Shown piece after piece: positions 26,654 through 35,476 of a stretch of 64,000 nucleotides of DNA. Each line of letters begins with the position of its first letter. Position 1 is the first letter of the stretch. The notes under the pieces were generated by a model that saw nothing but the letters and a program-made list of their open reading frames with translations, was not told where the DNA came from and searched no databases. The DNA is from Candidatus Delongbacteria bacterium (lineage in GTDB: Bacteria; CAIWAD01). The position numbers were made by a program, and so were the translations under genes. Where the stretch lies: assembly GCA_020634015.1 (NCBI GenBank), contig JACKCN010000002.1:372001-436000 (forward strand). Direction: 5' to 3'.

Positions 26654-27070
26654 GTGGATCGCAAGACGCAACGCACCCAGGATGCCCGGCGCGACGGAGC
26701 CCGGGGCGAAGACATCGCCCTGGCCTGGTTCCAGACTCAGGGGTATCTGTTGATCGCCCGCAACCTGCGCCTGCGCTGGGCGGGGGAACTGGATCTGATA
26801 CTGCACCGGGACAGCACGCTTCACGTTGTCGAAGTGAAGACCGTGGGCCCCTTCAGCCGCAGCCGCGTGCATGACCCTTTGCTGTACTACGGCCTGCCCC
26901 AGCTTGCCCGCCTGCGTCGTACTCTTGGCTTGTGGTTGCAGGATTCGCGCAGTCGCAGCATGGCTCCGCACTGGACCGACCTGTCCGTGGACCTGTGCAC
27001 GGTGGACCAGCGCCAGGCACCACCACTGATCCGCCATGTGCGTTCGATCCTTCCTCCCGAAGACTTCTGA
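26654..27070 (+). CDS. yraN: YraN/UPF0102 family nuclease-fold protein
   Basis: 138 residues. The family has a restriction-endonuclease-like fold and is linked genetically to DNA processing and recombination, with uncertain biochemical function. The motif order fits: G-x-x-GEDIALAWF, then LIARNLRLRWAGELDLI (the E-x-D metal site) and VVEVKTV (E-x-K). GTG 26654 has a perfect AGGAGG six bases upstream. It lies 113 bp before comEC, an association with DNA uptake and processing that makes sense. Confidence 0.9.
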   Translation: MDRKTQRTQDARRDGARGEDIALAWFQTQGYLLIARNLRLRWAGELDLILHRDSTLHVVEVKTVGPFSRSRVHDPLLYYGLPQLARLRRTLGLWLQDSRSRSMAPHWTDLSVDLCTVDQRQAPPLIRHVRSILPPEDF

Positions 27071-27183
27071 GCGTCGCGGACTTCGGAATTCCGTCGTGAA
27101 TTCCAGAATCGATCAGCGCGCAGGGCACGCAAGTCCCGTGTTCGCGCCGTCCGCGAGTGGCCCCCTCTTTGCGGATTCCCCGC

Positions 27184-29613
27184 ATGGAACTGACTCACAG
27201 GACACGCGGTGTGATGCCGCTGACGGATGCCTTCGCCGTGCGGTTTGCCGTCTGGCTGGGGCTGGCCTGGATTCTTGCCCGAGTGGTCGAGGGCTGGTTG
27301 CAGGACTGGACAGGCTGGGCGCTGGTTCTGGGGCCACCGGCCTGTCTGCTCGCCATCGGTTTGGGCGAGCGACCTGGTGCGCGGATTCTGCTGGCTCTGT
27401 GTCTGGTCTGTGTCCTGGCTCTGCCGGAATCGCGACTCCGTCTTGCGGGGCATGCTCCCCGCCAGGCGTTGCTGCTTCAGGAGATCGGGCGCGAAAGCGC
27501 ACCCCGTCAACGCCAGTACCGATATCTGCGACTCTGGCTTGTCGATTCTCTCGGGCATTGTGTGCCATCCGGACGCGTGCTCGAGTCCCATGACATGAGC
27601 GAGCCGCGTGCGAGGGAATCCACCCTGCTGCTGCCACCACATGCACCGGGTCAGGCGGCCAGGCTGCTGGCTCGCCCTCCGGTGAATCCGGGTGGATTCG
27701 ACGAGGTGGGCTGGCTGACCCGGCTCTCCTGTGAGGCGCGCCTGGCTGCGAGTGGGCTGGATCAGGCCCGGGCCATGGCGCCGGACACGGGGCCGCCCAT
27801 GCTCTGGCAGGACCGGCTCGAGAATCTGCGGCTTGCCGCTCGTCACACGGTGAGCATGCGCATCCGGCGTCAGCTGAGCCCCGAGACGGGCGCGTTCCTC
27901 GTGTCCCTGATGCTCGGGGATCGCAGCGGCCTCGATCGCGAGCGCCTGGCGGGATGGCGTGCCAGTGGTCTGGCGCACCTGCTGGCGCTCTCGGGTCTGC
28001 ATGTGGGCTTGCTGGCCGGACTGCTGCTGCAGACCCTCGGGCTGCTGCGCGTTCCGCGCCTGGGCCGGGAAGGGGCGCTGTTGTGCTTCCTGATCGGATA
28101 TGTCTGGCTGGTGGGGGCGCCCGCATCCGTGGTGCGAGCTTCCAGCATGGCCATGCTGCTGTTGCTGGCGCGCCGTCTCGAGCGGGGACAGCCCTTGTTG
28201 CTGGTACTGCTGCTCTGTGCCGAGGTCCAGTTGCTGCTGCAGCCAGGTCAGTTGCTCCAGGCTGGCTTCCTGCTTTCCTACCTGGCCGTCGCGGCCCTGG
28301 CTCTTGGTCTGGGAAATGGTGAATCCACCCGGCACCGCCCGCGGGCCCGTATCCGGCGATTGGGGCGGTCCCTGCTGCTGGCCGCCCGGACCAGTCTCAC
28401 GGTGACCCTCTTCACCGCAGGCGTGACACTTCATTTCTTCGGTCGCCTGCCTCTGGGGGGCATCGCACTGAATCTGCTGGCGATTCCCGCCTGCGGGGTC
28501 GTGCTCTCCACGGGCGTGTTGCACACGGTTGTCGCGCTTCCCGGAAATCCATTGCCGGCCCTGCTTGAGACGGGTGTCTGGTTCCTGGATCGTCTGGCCC
28601 TGCTGGGTGCGGATCCACGGTCGCACATCCTCTGGAAGCCCTCAGGTGCCGTCTCGCTCTGGCTCGGTGTGCTGCCCTTCATCGTGCTGCTCATGCGGGG
28701 GCGACTCCAGCGCGCGTTGATCGTCTGTGGGATTTCGGGTTGCCTCCTGGCTCTGGGGCTGAAACTTCGGACACTGCACCGCCCCGAGTCTCTGGAGCTG
28801 CTGGCGCTTGATGTGGATCAGGGCGACGCGACCCTGCTGCTGGCTCCTGGAGGGGAACGGGTCCTCGTGGACGCTGGTGTGCGCAGCGCGCACCGGGACA
28901 TGGGTCTGCGCCTGTTGCCCGTGCTGGCCCGGGAGGCCCCGGAGGGTCTGGACTGGCTCGTGCTGACCCACCCGGATGCGGATCACATCGGCGGAGCACT
29001 TTCCTTGCTGCGCAACCTGCCCGTCAGGGCCGTGCTTTACAATGGAGAATGGCGCAGGAATGCCCTGTGTGACAGCCTGCGCATGGTCTGCGATTCCCTT
29101 GGTCTGTCTCCGCGCCGGGCCCGCCCCGGCATGCAGTTGGCGCGGGACCCGCGCTGGCGCCTGCGCGTGCTGGGTCCACCCGCGGGGACACTCCTGCCCG
29201 AAGGCAATGAGCGCAGTGTGGTCCTGCGTGTCGAGCACGGATTACACGCGGCCTTGCTCGCCGGCGATGCGGGTCTGCCGGCCGAGACCTGGTTGCTGGC
29301 GTGGGGCCCCCTGCTGGAGAGTCAGGTGCTCAAGCTGGGGCATCACGGTTCGCGCCACAGCAGCTCTCCCGCCTGGCTGGATGCCGTGTCGCCCGAGCTC
29401 TGCCTGGTGAGCTGCGGACGCCGCAACCGCTACGGCCACCCCAGCCCCGAGGTACTCCAGCGTTGCCGCGACCGGGGAGCCAGAATCCTGCGCAGCGACC
29501 ACAGGGCGGCCATCTGGTTGAGATTCGATCGGCAGGGAATCCGTGAACTGAACTGGCCGGGGCGTCCCGCGGGTCCTCTGTTTCACAGTCGTCATCCACA
29601 GGAGGAAGAATGA
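27184..29613 (+). CDS. comEC: DNA internalization competence protein ComEC/Rec2
   Basis: 809 residues in the chosen frame. The protein forms the inner-membrane channel for single-stranded DNA during natural transformation. Hydrophobic segments near the N-terminus precede the competence domain, with LMLGDRSGLD and GLAHLLALSGLHVGLLAGLL, which are diagnostic. Further membrane helices follow. The C-terminal metallo-beta-lactamase-like domain has THPDADHIGG, LLAGDAG and LGHHGSRHSSS, intact. The start is uncertain: ATG 27184, GTG 27211 and ATG 27214 are all in frame. The stop overlaps the next gene by four bases (ATGA). Confidence 0.93.
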   Translation: MELTHRTRGVMPLTDAFAVRFAVWLGLAWILARVVEGWLQDWTGWALVLGPPACLLAIGLGERPGARILLALCLVCVLALPESRLRLAGHAPRQALLLQEIGRESAPRQRQYRYLRLWLVDSLGHCVPSGRVLESHDMSEPRARESTLLLPPHAPGQAARLLARPPVNPGGFDEVGWLTRLSCEARLAASGLDQARAMAPDTGPPMLWQDRLENLRLAARHTVSMRIRRQLSPETGAFLVSLMLGDRSGLDRERLAGWRASGLAHLLALSGLHVGLLAGLLLQTLGLLRVPRLGREGALLCFLIGYVWLVGAPASVVRASSMAMLLLLARRLERGQPLLLVLLLCAEVQLLLQPGQLLQAGFLLSYLAVAALALGLGNGESTRHRPRARIRRLGRSLLLAARTSLTVTLFTAGVTLHFFGRLPLGGIALNLLAIPACGVVLSTGVLHTVVALPGNPLPALLETGVWFLDRLALLGADPRSHILWKPSGAVSLWLGVLPFIVLLMRGRLQRALIVCGISGCLLALGLKLRTLHRPESLELLALDVDQGDATLLLAPGGERVLVDAGVRSAHRDMGLRLLPVLAREAPEGLDWLVLTHPDADHIGGALSLLRNLPVRAVLYNGEWRRNALCDSLRMVCDSLGLSPRRARPGMQLARDPRWRLRVLGPPAGTLLPEGNERSVVLRVEHGLHAALLAGDAGLPAETWLLAWGPLLESQVLKLGHHGSRHSSSPAWLDAVSPELCLVSCGRRNRYGHPSPEVLQRCRDRGARILRSDHRAAIWLRFDRQGIRELNWPGRPAGPLFHSRHPQEEE

Positions 29614-31589
29614 ACGCACATGTCGTCCTGACCATGTTGCTGGTCTGGGCCGGAGGACCCGTGCTGCAGGCGGCCACACTTTGCTGGGAACCCTGGCGCG
29701 AGATCCAGCAAAGCACTGCCGGCTGGTGTGCGCGGGGAGATACGCACATCGTTGTGGCCCATGGATCACGCGATCTCTGGACTCTGGCTGCCCCCGGCCA
29801 GTTGCTGGGCCTGGCCGTGACTCCCGCCGAGCCGGACAGTCCGTGGGGCATCTTCAGGGACGGACGCTGGCGGCAGGCGGTCGCCGGACACTGGCAGGCC
29901 AGCTGGCAGGCGGGGGAGTCCTGCACGGGCGTGATCACACGGGCCGATGGCAACGGGCTTCGGGCCTGGGCTATGGTGCCCGGGGGCGTGCAGGAACTGC
30001 GCATCGAGCAACGACCGCGACTGCTGGGATTGCTGGAGCTGCCGGGACCCGCGGGAGACGCCCTGCGCACGGATGGGGTGAACCGTATCTGGGTGCGCCG
30101 CGGACAGGTCCTGTACACTCCAGAGGGCGGGCGGATGCAAGAAGCCGGAAGGTTGCCCGCCTCGGTCCTGGAGTGGGGTGTCTCCGCCGGGCATGTCTGG
30201 ATCCTCGAACAGAACGGCCGCCTGCGACCACTTGAGCGCGAGCGTCCCGTGCCCGGTGGCCTGCCGCGCTTCGTCCAAGCATGGCCGACCGAGAATGGCC
30301 TGTGGCTGGACACGGGCGATGGGCAACTCTGGGAGTTGGCTGCGGGTCTCATCCGACGACTTCCGGATCTGGTGCGACACGGTGAACGATTGTTGCCCGG
30401 AGCCAACGGATTGCTCGTGCTTGAAGAGGAGAGTACGCGCCGCATCGTTGCGGAATCATTGGGGCATTGGCAGCTGCAGCGATCGCTGGATCGCCCGCCG
30501 GAGCTGGTGGACCGCTGGCTGCGGGGCCGGCGTGAATGGCGACTCTGCCGCGACGGCAACCTGCTGTTGCTGGATTCCGGCCAGCCAAGACTGCTCGAAC
30601 GTGATCCTGACCCTCTGGGTCTGGTCTTTGCCGGCGCCGGTCCCATTCGCGTGGGGGCTCACGGCTACAGCGCCTGGAGCTGGCAGGGCGAGCTGCTTGG
30701 CCAGGGTGTGCTGCACTCGGCGAGTGCGGCGGTCGGCCTCGAAGACCACGCGCTGGTGATCCACGGCAACTCGCTGCTGGTGCTGGACACCATCGAAGAG
30801 GCTCCGGACAGTGTGGCGGGAATTGGCTTGCATGTCTCCGGGGACCTGGCACTGGATTCCCGTTGGGGAGTCGTGCGCCTGGGACAGCGCCTGGAATTGC
30901 TTGATCTGGAGATTCCCTGGATGCCGCGCAGCCTGGGGCTGTGGCGTGTGCCAGCCGTTGACGGGGAGATGCTGATCCTCGAAGATCGCCTGCTGATCGC
31001 CCATGAAACGGACATCGAGGCCTTCGATCTGGGACCGACGGGAATTCATGCCAGCAGTGATCCATGGGTGCACCAGGGCTGTCTGCATTTCTGCCGACGC
31101 GGTCCGGATCGCCTGCTGAGCATTGACTCACGCGGGCGACTTCGGCAGATGCGGCTGGTTGGCAATCTGCCCCATCACATCGAATGGGAAGAGGAGGTGC
31201 CCTTGGTGGGCCGCCTGAGCATTCAGCGGGACAGCCTGCGAATTCTCGGCCCGGGTGGTGCACTGGATTGGCCATTGCCGACGCTTTCCACCGCTCCCGA
31301 TGTGCTGCCGCTTGCCCGCGAACAGCCGCGGCAGATCACGCCGCGTCTGACCCGGCAAGGGACAGGCTGGGTCCTGAATGTCCGGGAGTTCAGTCAGCAA
31401 AGTCTGAGTGTCGAGCTGATCGATCTGCGGGGTGCTCGCCACGGCCGCTGGACGCTGTTGCCGCAGCAACGGGAGCTTGAGATCCCGGGCAACGGGCTGG
31501 CGCGAGGATTCTATCTGGTGTGGGTCACGGATGGGGCGGGCAGGCGGTGGGCGGGAAAACTTGGAAACATCGGAGCGGCAATGCCCTGA
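29610..31589 (+). CDS. Secreted protein of unknown function with a Por-type C-terminal tail
   Basis: 659 residues, not recognised. The N-terminus is a signal peptide (VVLTMLLVWAGGPVLQA). The body is rich in repeated W/G/L-strand segments without a known motif, compatible with a beta-propeller. The last ~80 residues resemble a sorting tail: VELIDLRGARHGRWTLLP, then GLARGFYLVWV and a final short strand. ATG 29610 overlaps the comEC stop and has AGGAGG ahead, so translation is coupled to comEC. The only link to DNA uptake is this coupling; I infer no function from it. Confidence 0.75.
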   Translation: MNAHVVLTMLLVWAGGPVLQAATLCWEPWREIQQSTAGWCARGDTHIVVAHGSRDLWTLAAPGQLLGLAVTPAEPDSPWGIFRDGRWRQAVAGHWQASWQAGESCTGVITRADGNGLRAWAMVPGGVQELRIEQRPRLLGLLELPGPAGDALRTDGVNRIWVRRGQVLYTPEGGRMQEAGRLPASVLEWGVSAGHVWILEQNGRLRPLERERPVPGGLPRFVQAWPTENGLWLDTGDGQLWELAAGLIRRLPDLVRHGERLLPGANGLLVLEEESTRRIVAESLGHWQLQRSLDRPPELVDRWLRGRREWRLCRDGNLLLLDSGQPRLLERDPDPLGLVFAGAGPIRVGAHGYSAWSWQGELLGQGVLHSASAAVGLEDHALVIHGNSLLVLDTIEEAPDSVAGIGLHVSGDLALDSRWGVVRLGQRLELLDLEIPWMPRSLGLWRVPAVDGEMLILEDRLLIAHETDIEAFDLGPTGIHASSDPWVHQGCLHFCRRGPDRLLSIDSRGRLRQMRLVGNLPHHIEWEEEVPLVGRLSIQRDSLRILGPGGALDWPLPTLSTAPDVLPLAREQPRQITPRLTRQGTGWVLNVREFSQQSLSVELIDLRGARHGRWTLLPQQRELEIPGNGLARGFYLVWVTDGAGRRWAGKLGNIGAAMP

Positions 31590-31597
31590 AATGGAAC

Positions 31598-31629
31598 CGG
31601 GGGTGGACCAACGCGTGAGTCCACCCCCG
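31598..31629. terminator. Stem-loop between convergent genes
   Basis: CGGGGGTGGAC (31598-31608) and GTCCACCCCCG (31619-31629) form a perfect 11-bp stem with a 10-nt loop. There is no T-run on either side. It lies between the 29610 gene and the reverse-strand thioredoxin gene and could serve both. Confidence 0.55.
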
Positions 31630-31643
31630 ATTGCCGAGGTGTG

Positions 31644-32009
31644 TCAGTTCTTGCTCTGGGCGGCGATCTTCTTGCGGACGTCTTCCATGTCCAGAGCTTC
31701 GATCTTGCCGATCAGGTCCTCGAATGCGGCCTCGGGCAGTGCGCCCGCCTGACGGAAGACCATGATCCCGTCGCGGAAGCCCATGATCGTGGGAATCGAC
31801 TGGATCTTGAGCTGCGCGGCCAACTGAGGATTGTTCTCCGTATCCAGTTTTCCGAAGACGTGGTCGGGATGCTTCTCGGCAGCGGCTTCGAAAATCGGGC
31901 CGAACATGCGGCAGGGGCCGCACCAGGAAGCCCAGCAGTCCACCAGCACGATGCCGTCCTTGGTCACGGTTGCTTCGAAGTTTTCCAGGTCCAGATTTTG
32001 AGTTGCCAT
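31644..32009 (-). CDS. trxA: Thioredoxin
   Basis: 121 residues, a classic thioredoxin with redox site WCGPC (Cys30 and Cys33), the preceding VDCWAS strand and the cis-proline region IQSIPTIMGF. It reduces disulfides of cytoplasmic proteins. It has no signal peptide. The C-terminus is ~10 residues longer than in E. coli TrxA. A GGAGG ribosome site precedes the start. It is a single-gene unit with its own promoter. Confidence 0.95.
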   Translation of the reverse strand: MATQNLDLENFEATVTKDGIVLVDCWASWCGPCRMFGPIFEAAAEKHPDHVFGKLDTENNPQLAAQLKIQSIPTIMGFRDGIMVFRQAGALPEAAFEDLIGKIEALDMEDVRKKIAAQSKN

Positions 32010-32040
32010 TGGTGGCCTCCGTTGTTTTTGAATTGCGCCC

Positions 32041-32069
32041 TATATAACCCAAAAGTTATTCAGATGCAA
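32041..32069 (-). promoter_or_regulatory. Candidate promoter of trxA
   Basis: On the reverse strand TTGCAT (32069-32064), 17 bp, TATATA (32046-32041), in an unusually AT-rich stretch 32 bp upstream of the start codon. Confidence 0.5.
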
Positions 32070-32168
32070 GTGGCAACGAGATTTTTTGTCCAATTGTGGC
32101 CTCTGTCCGGTCGTGGCCCTGGAATGCCTGTCCATCCCGATTGAGGATCCGGAGCGTCGGCAGTAGAT

Positions 32169-32197
32169 TGACCACCCGGTCACTGACCACCTGGTCA
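32169..32197 (+). promoter_or_regulatory. Tandem palindromic operator, probably for the adjacent TetR regulator
   Basis: Two palindromes, TGACCACCCGGTCA (32169-32182) and TGACCACCTGGTCA (32184-32197), share the arms TGACC/GGTCA and are centred exactly 15 bp apart. They lie 52 bp before the TetR start codon. The form is typical of TetR-family operators bound by two dimers. Confidence 0.75.
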
Positions 32198-32248
32198 GTC
32201 GTGCCGATCGATCCGGAACAGGCACTGCATGTATGGAAGGCCCGGCCG

Positions 32249-33019
32249 ATGTCGCTGCCCGATCCAGACCTCGACCTGAGTCCCGTAAAGGTCTCACCCG
32301 AGCTGGCCAACGCCACCACGGCCTACCAGCAGCTGGACCCACGCAAGCAAGCCAGTATTTTCGCGGCGGCTGCCGAAGAGTTTTCTCGCAAGGGCTACAG
32401 CTCGGCCTCGATGAATTCGCTGGTGCGCAATGCGGGAATCAGCAAGGGAAGCCTGTTCCAGTACTTTCGCAGCAAACAGGATCTGTTCCTGGGCTTGCTG
32501 GAACTGGCGACCAGCGAGGTGCGCCACTGGCTGCGTGCCGTGCGCGACGAAACCCGCGAACAGCCATTGCCCCTGAGGCTGAGACGCCTGCTGTCCAGCG
32601 GGCTGGTATTCATCGACGGTCATCCACGCCTCGCGCGTCTCTATTTCCAGTTGCTGCAATCGGGCGACGCGCCCTTCGGCGGCGAGCAGCTGAAAGCCCT
32701 GCATCGCCGCAGCCGCCGCTTCCTCGCGGGAATCCTGGAAGAGGCGGCCGCGCGTGGAGAACTGCGCCCCGGGCTGGACATCGAGCGCGCGTCCTTCCTG
32801 GTCAATTCGGTCTTCGAACGCTTCCTGCAAGCCTGTTACATGGAGCACCTCTCGCCCATGGATCACGGCAAGGACCATGACCCGCTGGCATTGGAAGCCT
32901 GGATCGATGATCTGGTGGACATGATGACCGGCGGCCTCTGCCAACAGCCCGAACCGGGCGCCGAGCCCAGCGACACTCACCCTTCTGCCCCGTCCGGAAA
33001 GGATGCCCCCAATGGCTGA
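32249..33019 (+). CDS. TetR-family transcriptional regulator
   Basis: 256 residues. An N-terminal helix-turn-helix spans about 35-80: IFAAAAEEFSRKGYSSASMN, then VRNAGISKGSLFQYFRSKQD, a canonical TetR motif. The remaining ~170 residues form the ligand/dimer domain. The first ~30 residues and the Pro/Ser-rich end are extensions. ATG 32249 is chosen because GGAAGG lies eight bases upstream. It overlaps aroF by 8 bp, so the regulator could be cotranscribed with the menaquinone operon. The tandem operator 52 bp upstream suggests autorepression, and possibly control of that whole operon. Confidence 0.9.
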   Translation: MSLPDPDLDLSPVKVSPELANATTAYQQLDPRKQASIFAAAAEEFSRKGYSSASMNSLVRNAGISKGSLFQYFRSKQDLFLGLLELATSEVRHWLRAVRDETREQPLPLRLRRLLSSGLVFIDGHPRLARLYFQLLQSGDAPFGGEQLKALHRRSRRFLAGILEEAAARGELRPGLDIERASFLVNSVFERFLQACYMEHLSPMDHGKDHDPLALEAWIDDLVDMMTGGLCQQPEPGAEPSDTHPSAPSGKDAPNG

Positions 33020-34130
33020 TCGACCCGCGTCCTCCCAGGGCGCTCGCCGTACCCTGCTGGTGCTGGAATTCGTCCCCATGCCCGATCCGGAACTGCGGGA
33101 CCGCCTGCTCGAGAGGGCACGCCAACTGGGGCTGGACCTGCAACTGCACTTCCAGGGGGCCCGGCCCTTCGCATTCGCTGAGCTGGCCCAGGCCGATCCA
33201 CGCCTCGTGCGCGAACTGGCGGCCCTGACCGGCATCCGCCGGGCCTGGACCCAGTCGCTGCCCTGGATCCTTGCGGGGCGTGACTGGCAGAGCGAGGACA
33301 CCCGGATTCCCGTGGGGCGCATCACGTTCGGCGGAGACCAGCTGGTCCTGATGGCCGGCCCCTGCAGCGTGGAAAGCGCTCCGCAGATCCTGGAGCTGTC
33401 CAGTCTGCTGGCACGCGAGGGCGCGCACATTCTGCGCGGAGGAGCGTTCAAACCCCGCAGCAATCCCTACTCCTTCCAGGGCTTGCGTCACGAAGGATTG
33501 ACACTGCTGCGACAGGCTTCCCAGGTCTCCGGCCTGCCGGTGGTCACCGAGGTGATGAGCATTGCGGACCTGGATGCCGTGGCCGCTGTGGCCGACGTGA
33601 TCCAGGTGGGCGCTCGCCTCTGCCAGCACTTCGAGCTACTGCACGAGCTGGGCCGCATCCAGCGACCGGTGTTGCTGAAGCGGGGCTTTGGCACCACGCT
33701 CGAGGAACTTCTGCTGGCCGCCGAGCACATCATGGCGCACGGAAATCCCCGTGTGATGCTCTGTGAACGCGGGATCCGCACCTTCGAGACCGCGGCACGC
33801 TACACCTTCGACCTGAATGCGATTCCCATTCTCAAGCAGTGGAGCCACTTGCCCGTGATCGCCGATCCGTCACACGCCACGGGCAACGCCCGCTGGGTGG
33901 GGGCGGTGGCCCGGGCCGCGGTGGCCGCCGGCGCCGATGGCCTGATGCTTGAAGTGCACGAACGCCCGGACACGGCGCTCAGTGACGGGGAGCAGAGTCT
34001 CACACCCGCGGCATTCTCCGGCCTGCGGCGCGAACTGGAAGCACTCTGCGAGCCTCTCGGACGACGGATGGCCCCCGTGGGCCAGGGTGCACCCGGCCCG
34101 GAGCGATATCTGGCGGGCAGCCCGCGGTGA
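33012..34130 (+). CDS. aroF: 3-deoxy-7-phosphoheptulonate (DAHP) synthase with an N-terminal ferredoxin-like domain
   Basis: 372 residues. It condenses phosphoenolpyruvate and erythrose-4-phosphate, the first step to chorismate. Residues 1-~85 are the small ferredoxin-like regulatory domain of the type I-beta class. The barrel starts at about 100 with LMAGPCSVES, then RGGAFKPRSNPYSFQGL, LKRGFG, LCERGIRTFE and the metal-site DPSHATG. ATG 33012 is preferred over ATG 33003 because the GGAAAGGA site lies eight bases before it. It overlaps menF by four bases. Its place at the head of the men operon suggests that it supplies chorismate for menaquinone. Confidence 0.95.
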   Translation: MADRPASSQGARRTLLVLEFVPMPDPELRDRLLERARQLGLDLQLHFQGARPFAFAELAQADPRLVRELAALTGIRRAWTQSLPWILAGRDWQSEDTRIPVGRITFGGDQLVLMAGPCSVESAPQILELSSLLAREGAHILRGGAFKPRSNPYSFQGLRHEGLTLLRQASQVSGLPVVTEVMSIADLDAVAAVADVIQVGARLCQHFELLHELGRIQRPVLLKRGFGTTLEELLLAAEHIMAHGNPRVMLCERGIRTFETAARYTFDLNAIPILKQWSHLPVIADPSHATGNARWVGAVARAAVAAGADGLMLEVHERPDTALSDGEQSLTPAAFSGLRRELEALCEPLGRRMAPVGQGAPGPERYLAGSPR

Positions 34131-35476
34131 CCGAGCGCGGACATGAGCCCTGGCGGGAGCTTCGCGATCGATTGGCCTCTCAGCAGCCACTGAGTTGCCG
34201 CGGGGCCAATGGATTCCGACTGGAGTGGCTGCTGCCGGCGATGGCCCCGGAAGGCTGGATCCGCTGGATGCGACAACGCAATGACGGCTCGCGGTGGTTC
34301 TGGCAGGCCCGGGAAGGACACTGGCAACTGGGGCTTGGGCAGGCTCGCCGTGTGGACCTGTCTGCGCCCGACGCGCGCCTGCCCGCCGAGATCCGGGGAC
34401 TGCTGATCTGGCCTTTCTCCTCGAGTCCGGAGAATGGAGACTGGGGCGAACTGGCCCATCCGCGCCTGCTGGAGCCCAGGTTTCATCTGTGTGGTGACTC
34501 TCGCGGGCTGGAGCTGAGCTGGACCTGCGATGCCCCTGACACGGCGTCTGCCCTGGCCAGATTGCAGGCGCTGCTGGCCGAACCGGTGTCCGACAGGCCC
34601 TCGCGTGTCCTCAAGGCGCACCTGCTGGCCGACTCATCGCGCGAGCAGTGGAATCAGGGCGTGGCCAGGATTCTGGAAAGATTCGACTCGGGCGCGCTGG
34701 AGAAGTGTGTGCTGTCCTGCTGGCGCGACTACCAGTGGGATGCGGCACCCGATGTCTTCGAACTGCTGGAGCGTTTGCCCGCCGACCAGGGCACACGATT
34801 GGTGGTTGCCGCGGGCGACGCGGGCTCCTTTCTGGCGCTCAGTCCCGAGAAACTCTACCGCCGTGGCGGTCACGAACTTTGGTGCGATGCGCTGGCCGGC
34901 ACGCGCCAGGCCGGACACGCAACCGCCAGCCCGGATCTGGAGTCCGAGCTGATGGACTCGGACAAGGATCGGCGCGAACAGGCTCTGGTCAGCGCGGCAC
35001 TGGTGCGCGAGCTGCGCGAGGCCGGCGCCACCCGGATCGACTGCGGGCCCGTGCACACCAGCCAGGCGGGTTCCCTGCTGCACCTGCGCAGCACGGTGCA
35101 CGCCGGACGGACGCCCGACTCGGGCGACCTGGCGCTGGTGCGGACCCTGCATCCCACACCCGCCCTCTGTGGCACCCCGCGGGAGGCCGCGCGCACATTG
35201 CTGGCCAGTCTGGAAAGCCACAGTCGGGGCCTGTACGGAGGACTGGTCGGGCCACTGAGCCCTGACTGGACCGAGTTGAGCGTGGGGATTCGCAGTGCCC
35301 GACTCCAGGGGCGCACCCTCAGGCTGTACGCGGGTGCCGGACTGGTGCCCGGGTCCGATGTGGACGCCGAATGGCAGGAAACCCGCCACAAGCTGGCCGT
35401 ACTGGAGTCGGCGCTGGGGCTGCAGCCCGAGTCATCACCCCGTTCGAGGAGCACCATGCATGCCCATCGGCACTGA
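34127..35476 (+). CDS. menF: Isochorismate synthase
   Basis: 449 residues, chorismate-binding family. It isomerises chorismate to isochorismate, the committing step of menaquinone synthesis. Recognisable blocks are ALEKCVLSC, CDALAGTRQAG, LMDSDKDRREQALV, TLHPTPALCGTPREAA, GLYGGLVGPL and YAGAGLVPGSD. The E-H pair of many relatives reads E-Q in KDRREQ. The N-terminal ~150 residues are poorly conserved, as is usual. GTG 34127 overlaps the aroF stop, and the end overlaps menD by 17 bp, so the operon is tightly coupled. Confidence 0.93.
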   Translation: MTERGHEPWRELRDRLASQQPLSCRGANGFRLEWLLPAMAPEGWIRWMRQRNDGSRWFWQAREGHWQLGLGQARRVDLSAPDARLPAEIRGLLIWPFSSSPENGDWGELAHPRLLEPRFHLCGDSRGLELSWTCDAPDTASALARLQALLAEPVSDRPSRVLKAHLLADSSREQWNQGVARILERFDSGALEKCVLSCWRDYQWDAAPDVFELLERLPADQGTRLVVAAGDAGSFLALSPEKLYRRGGHELWCDALAGTRQAGHATASPDLESELMDSDKDRREQALVSAALVRELREAGATRIDCGPVHTSQAGSLLHLRSTVHAGRTPDSGDLALVRTLHPTPALCGTPREAARTLLASLESHSRGLYGGLVGPLSPDWTELSVGIRSARLQGRTLRLYAGAGLVPGSDVDAEWQETRHKLAVLESALGLQPESSPRSRSTMHAHRH

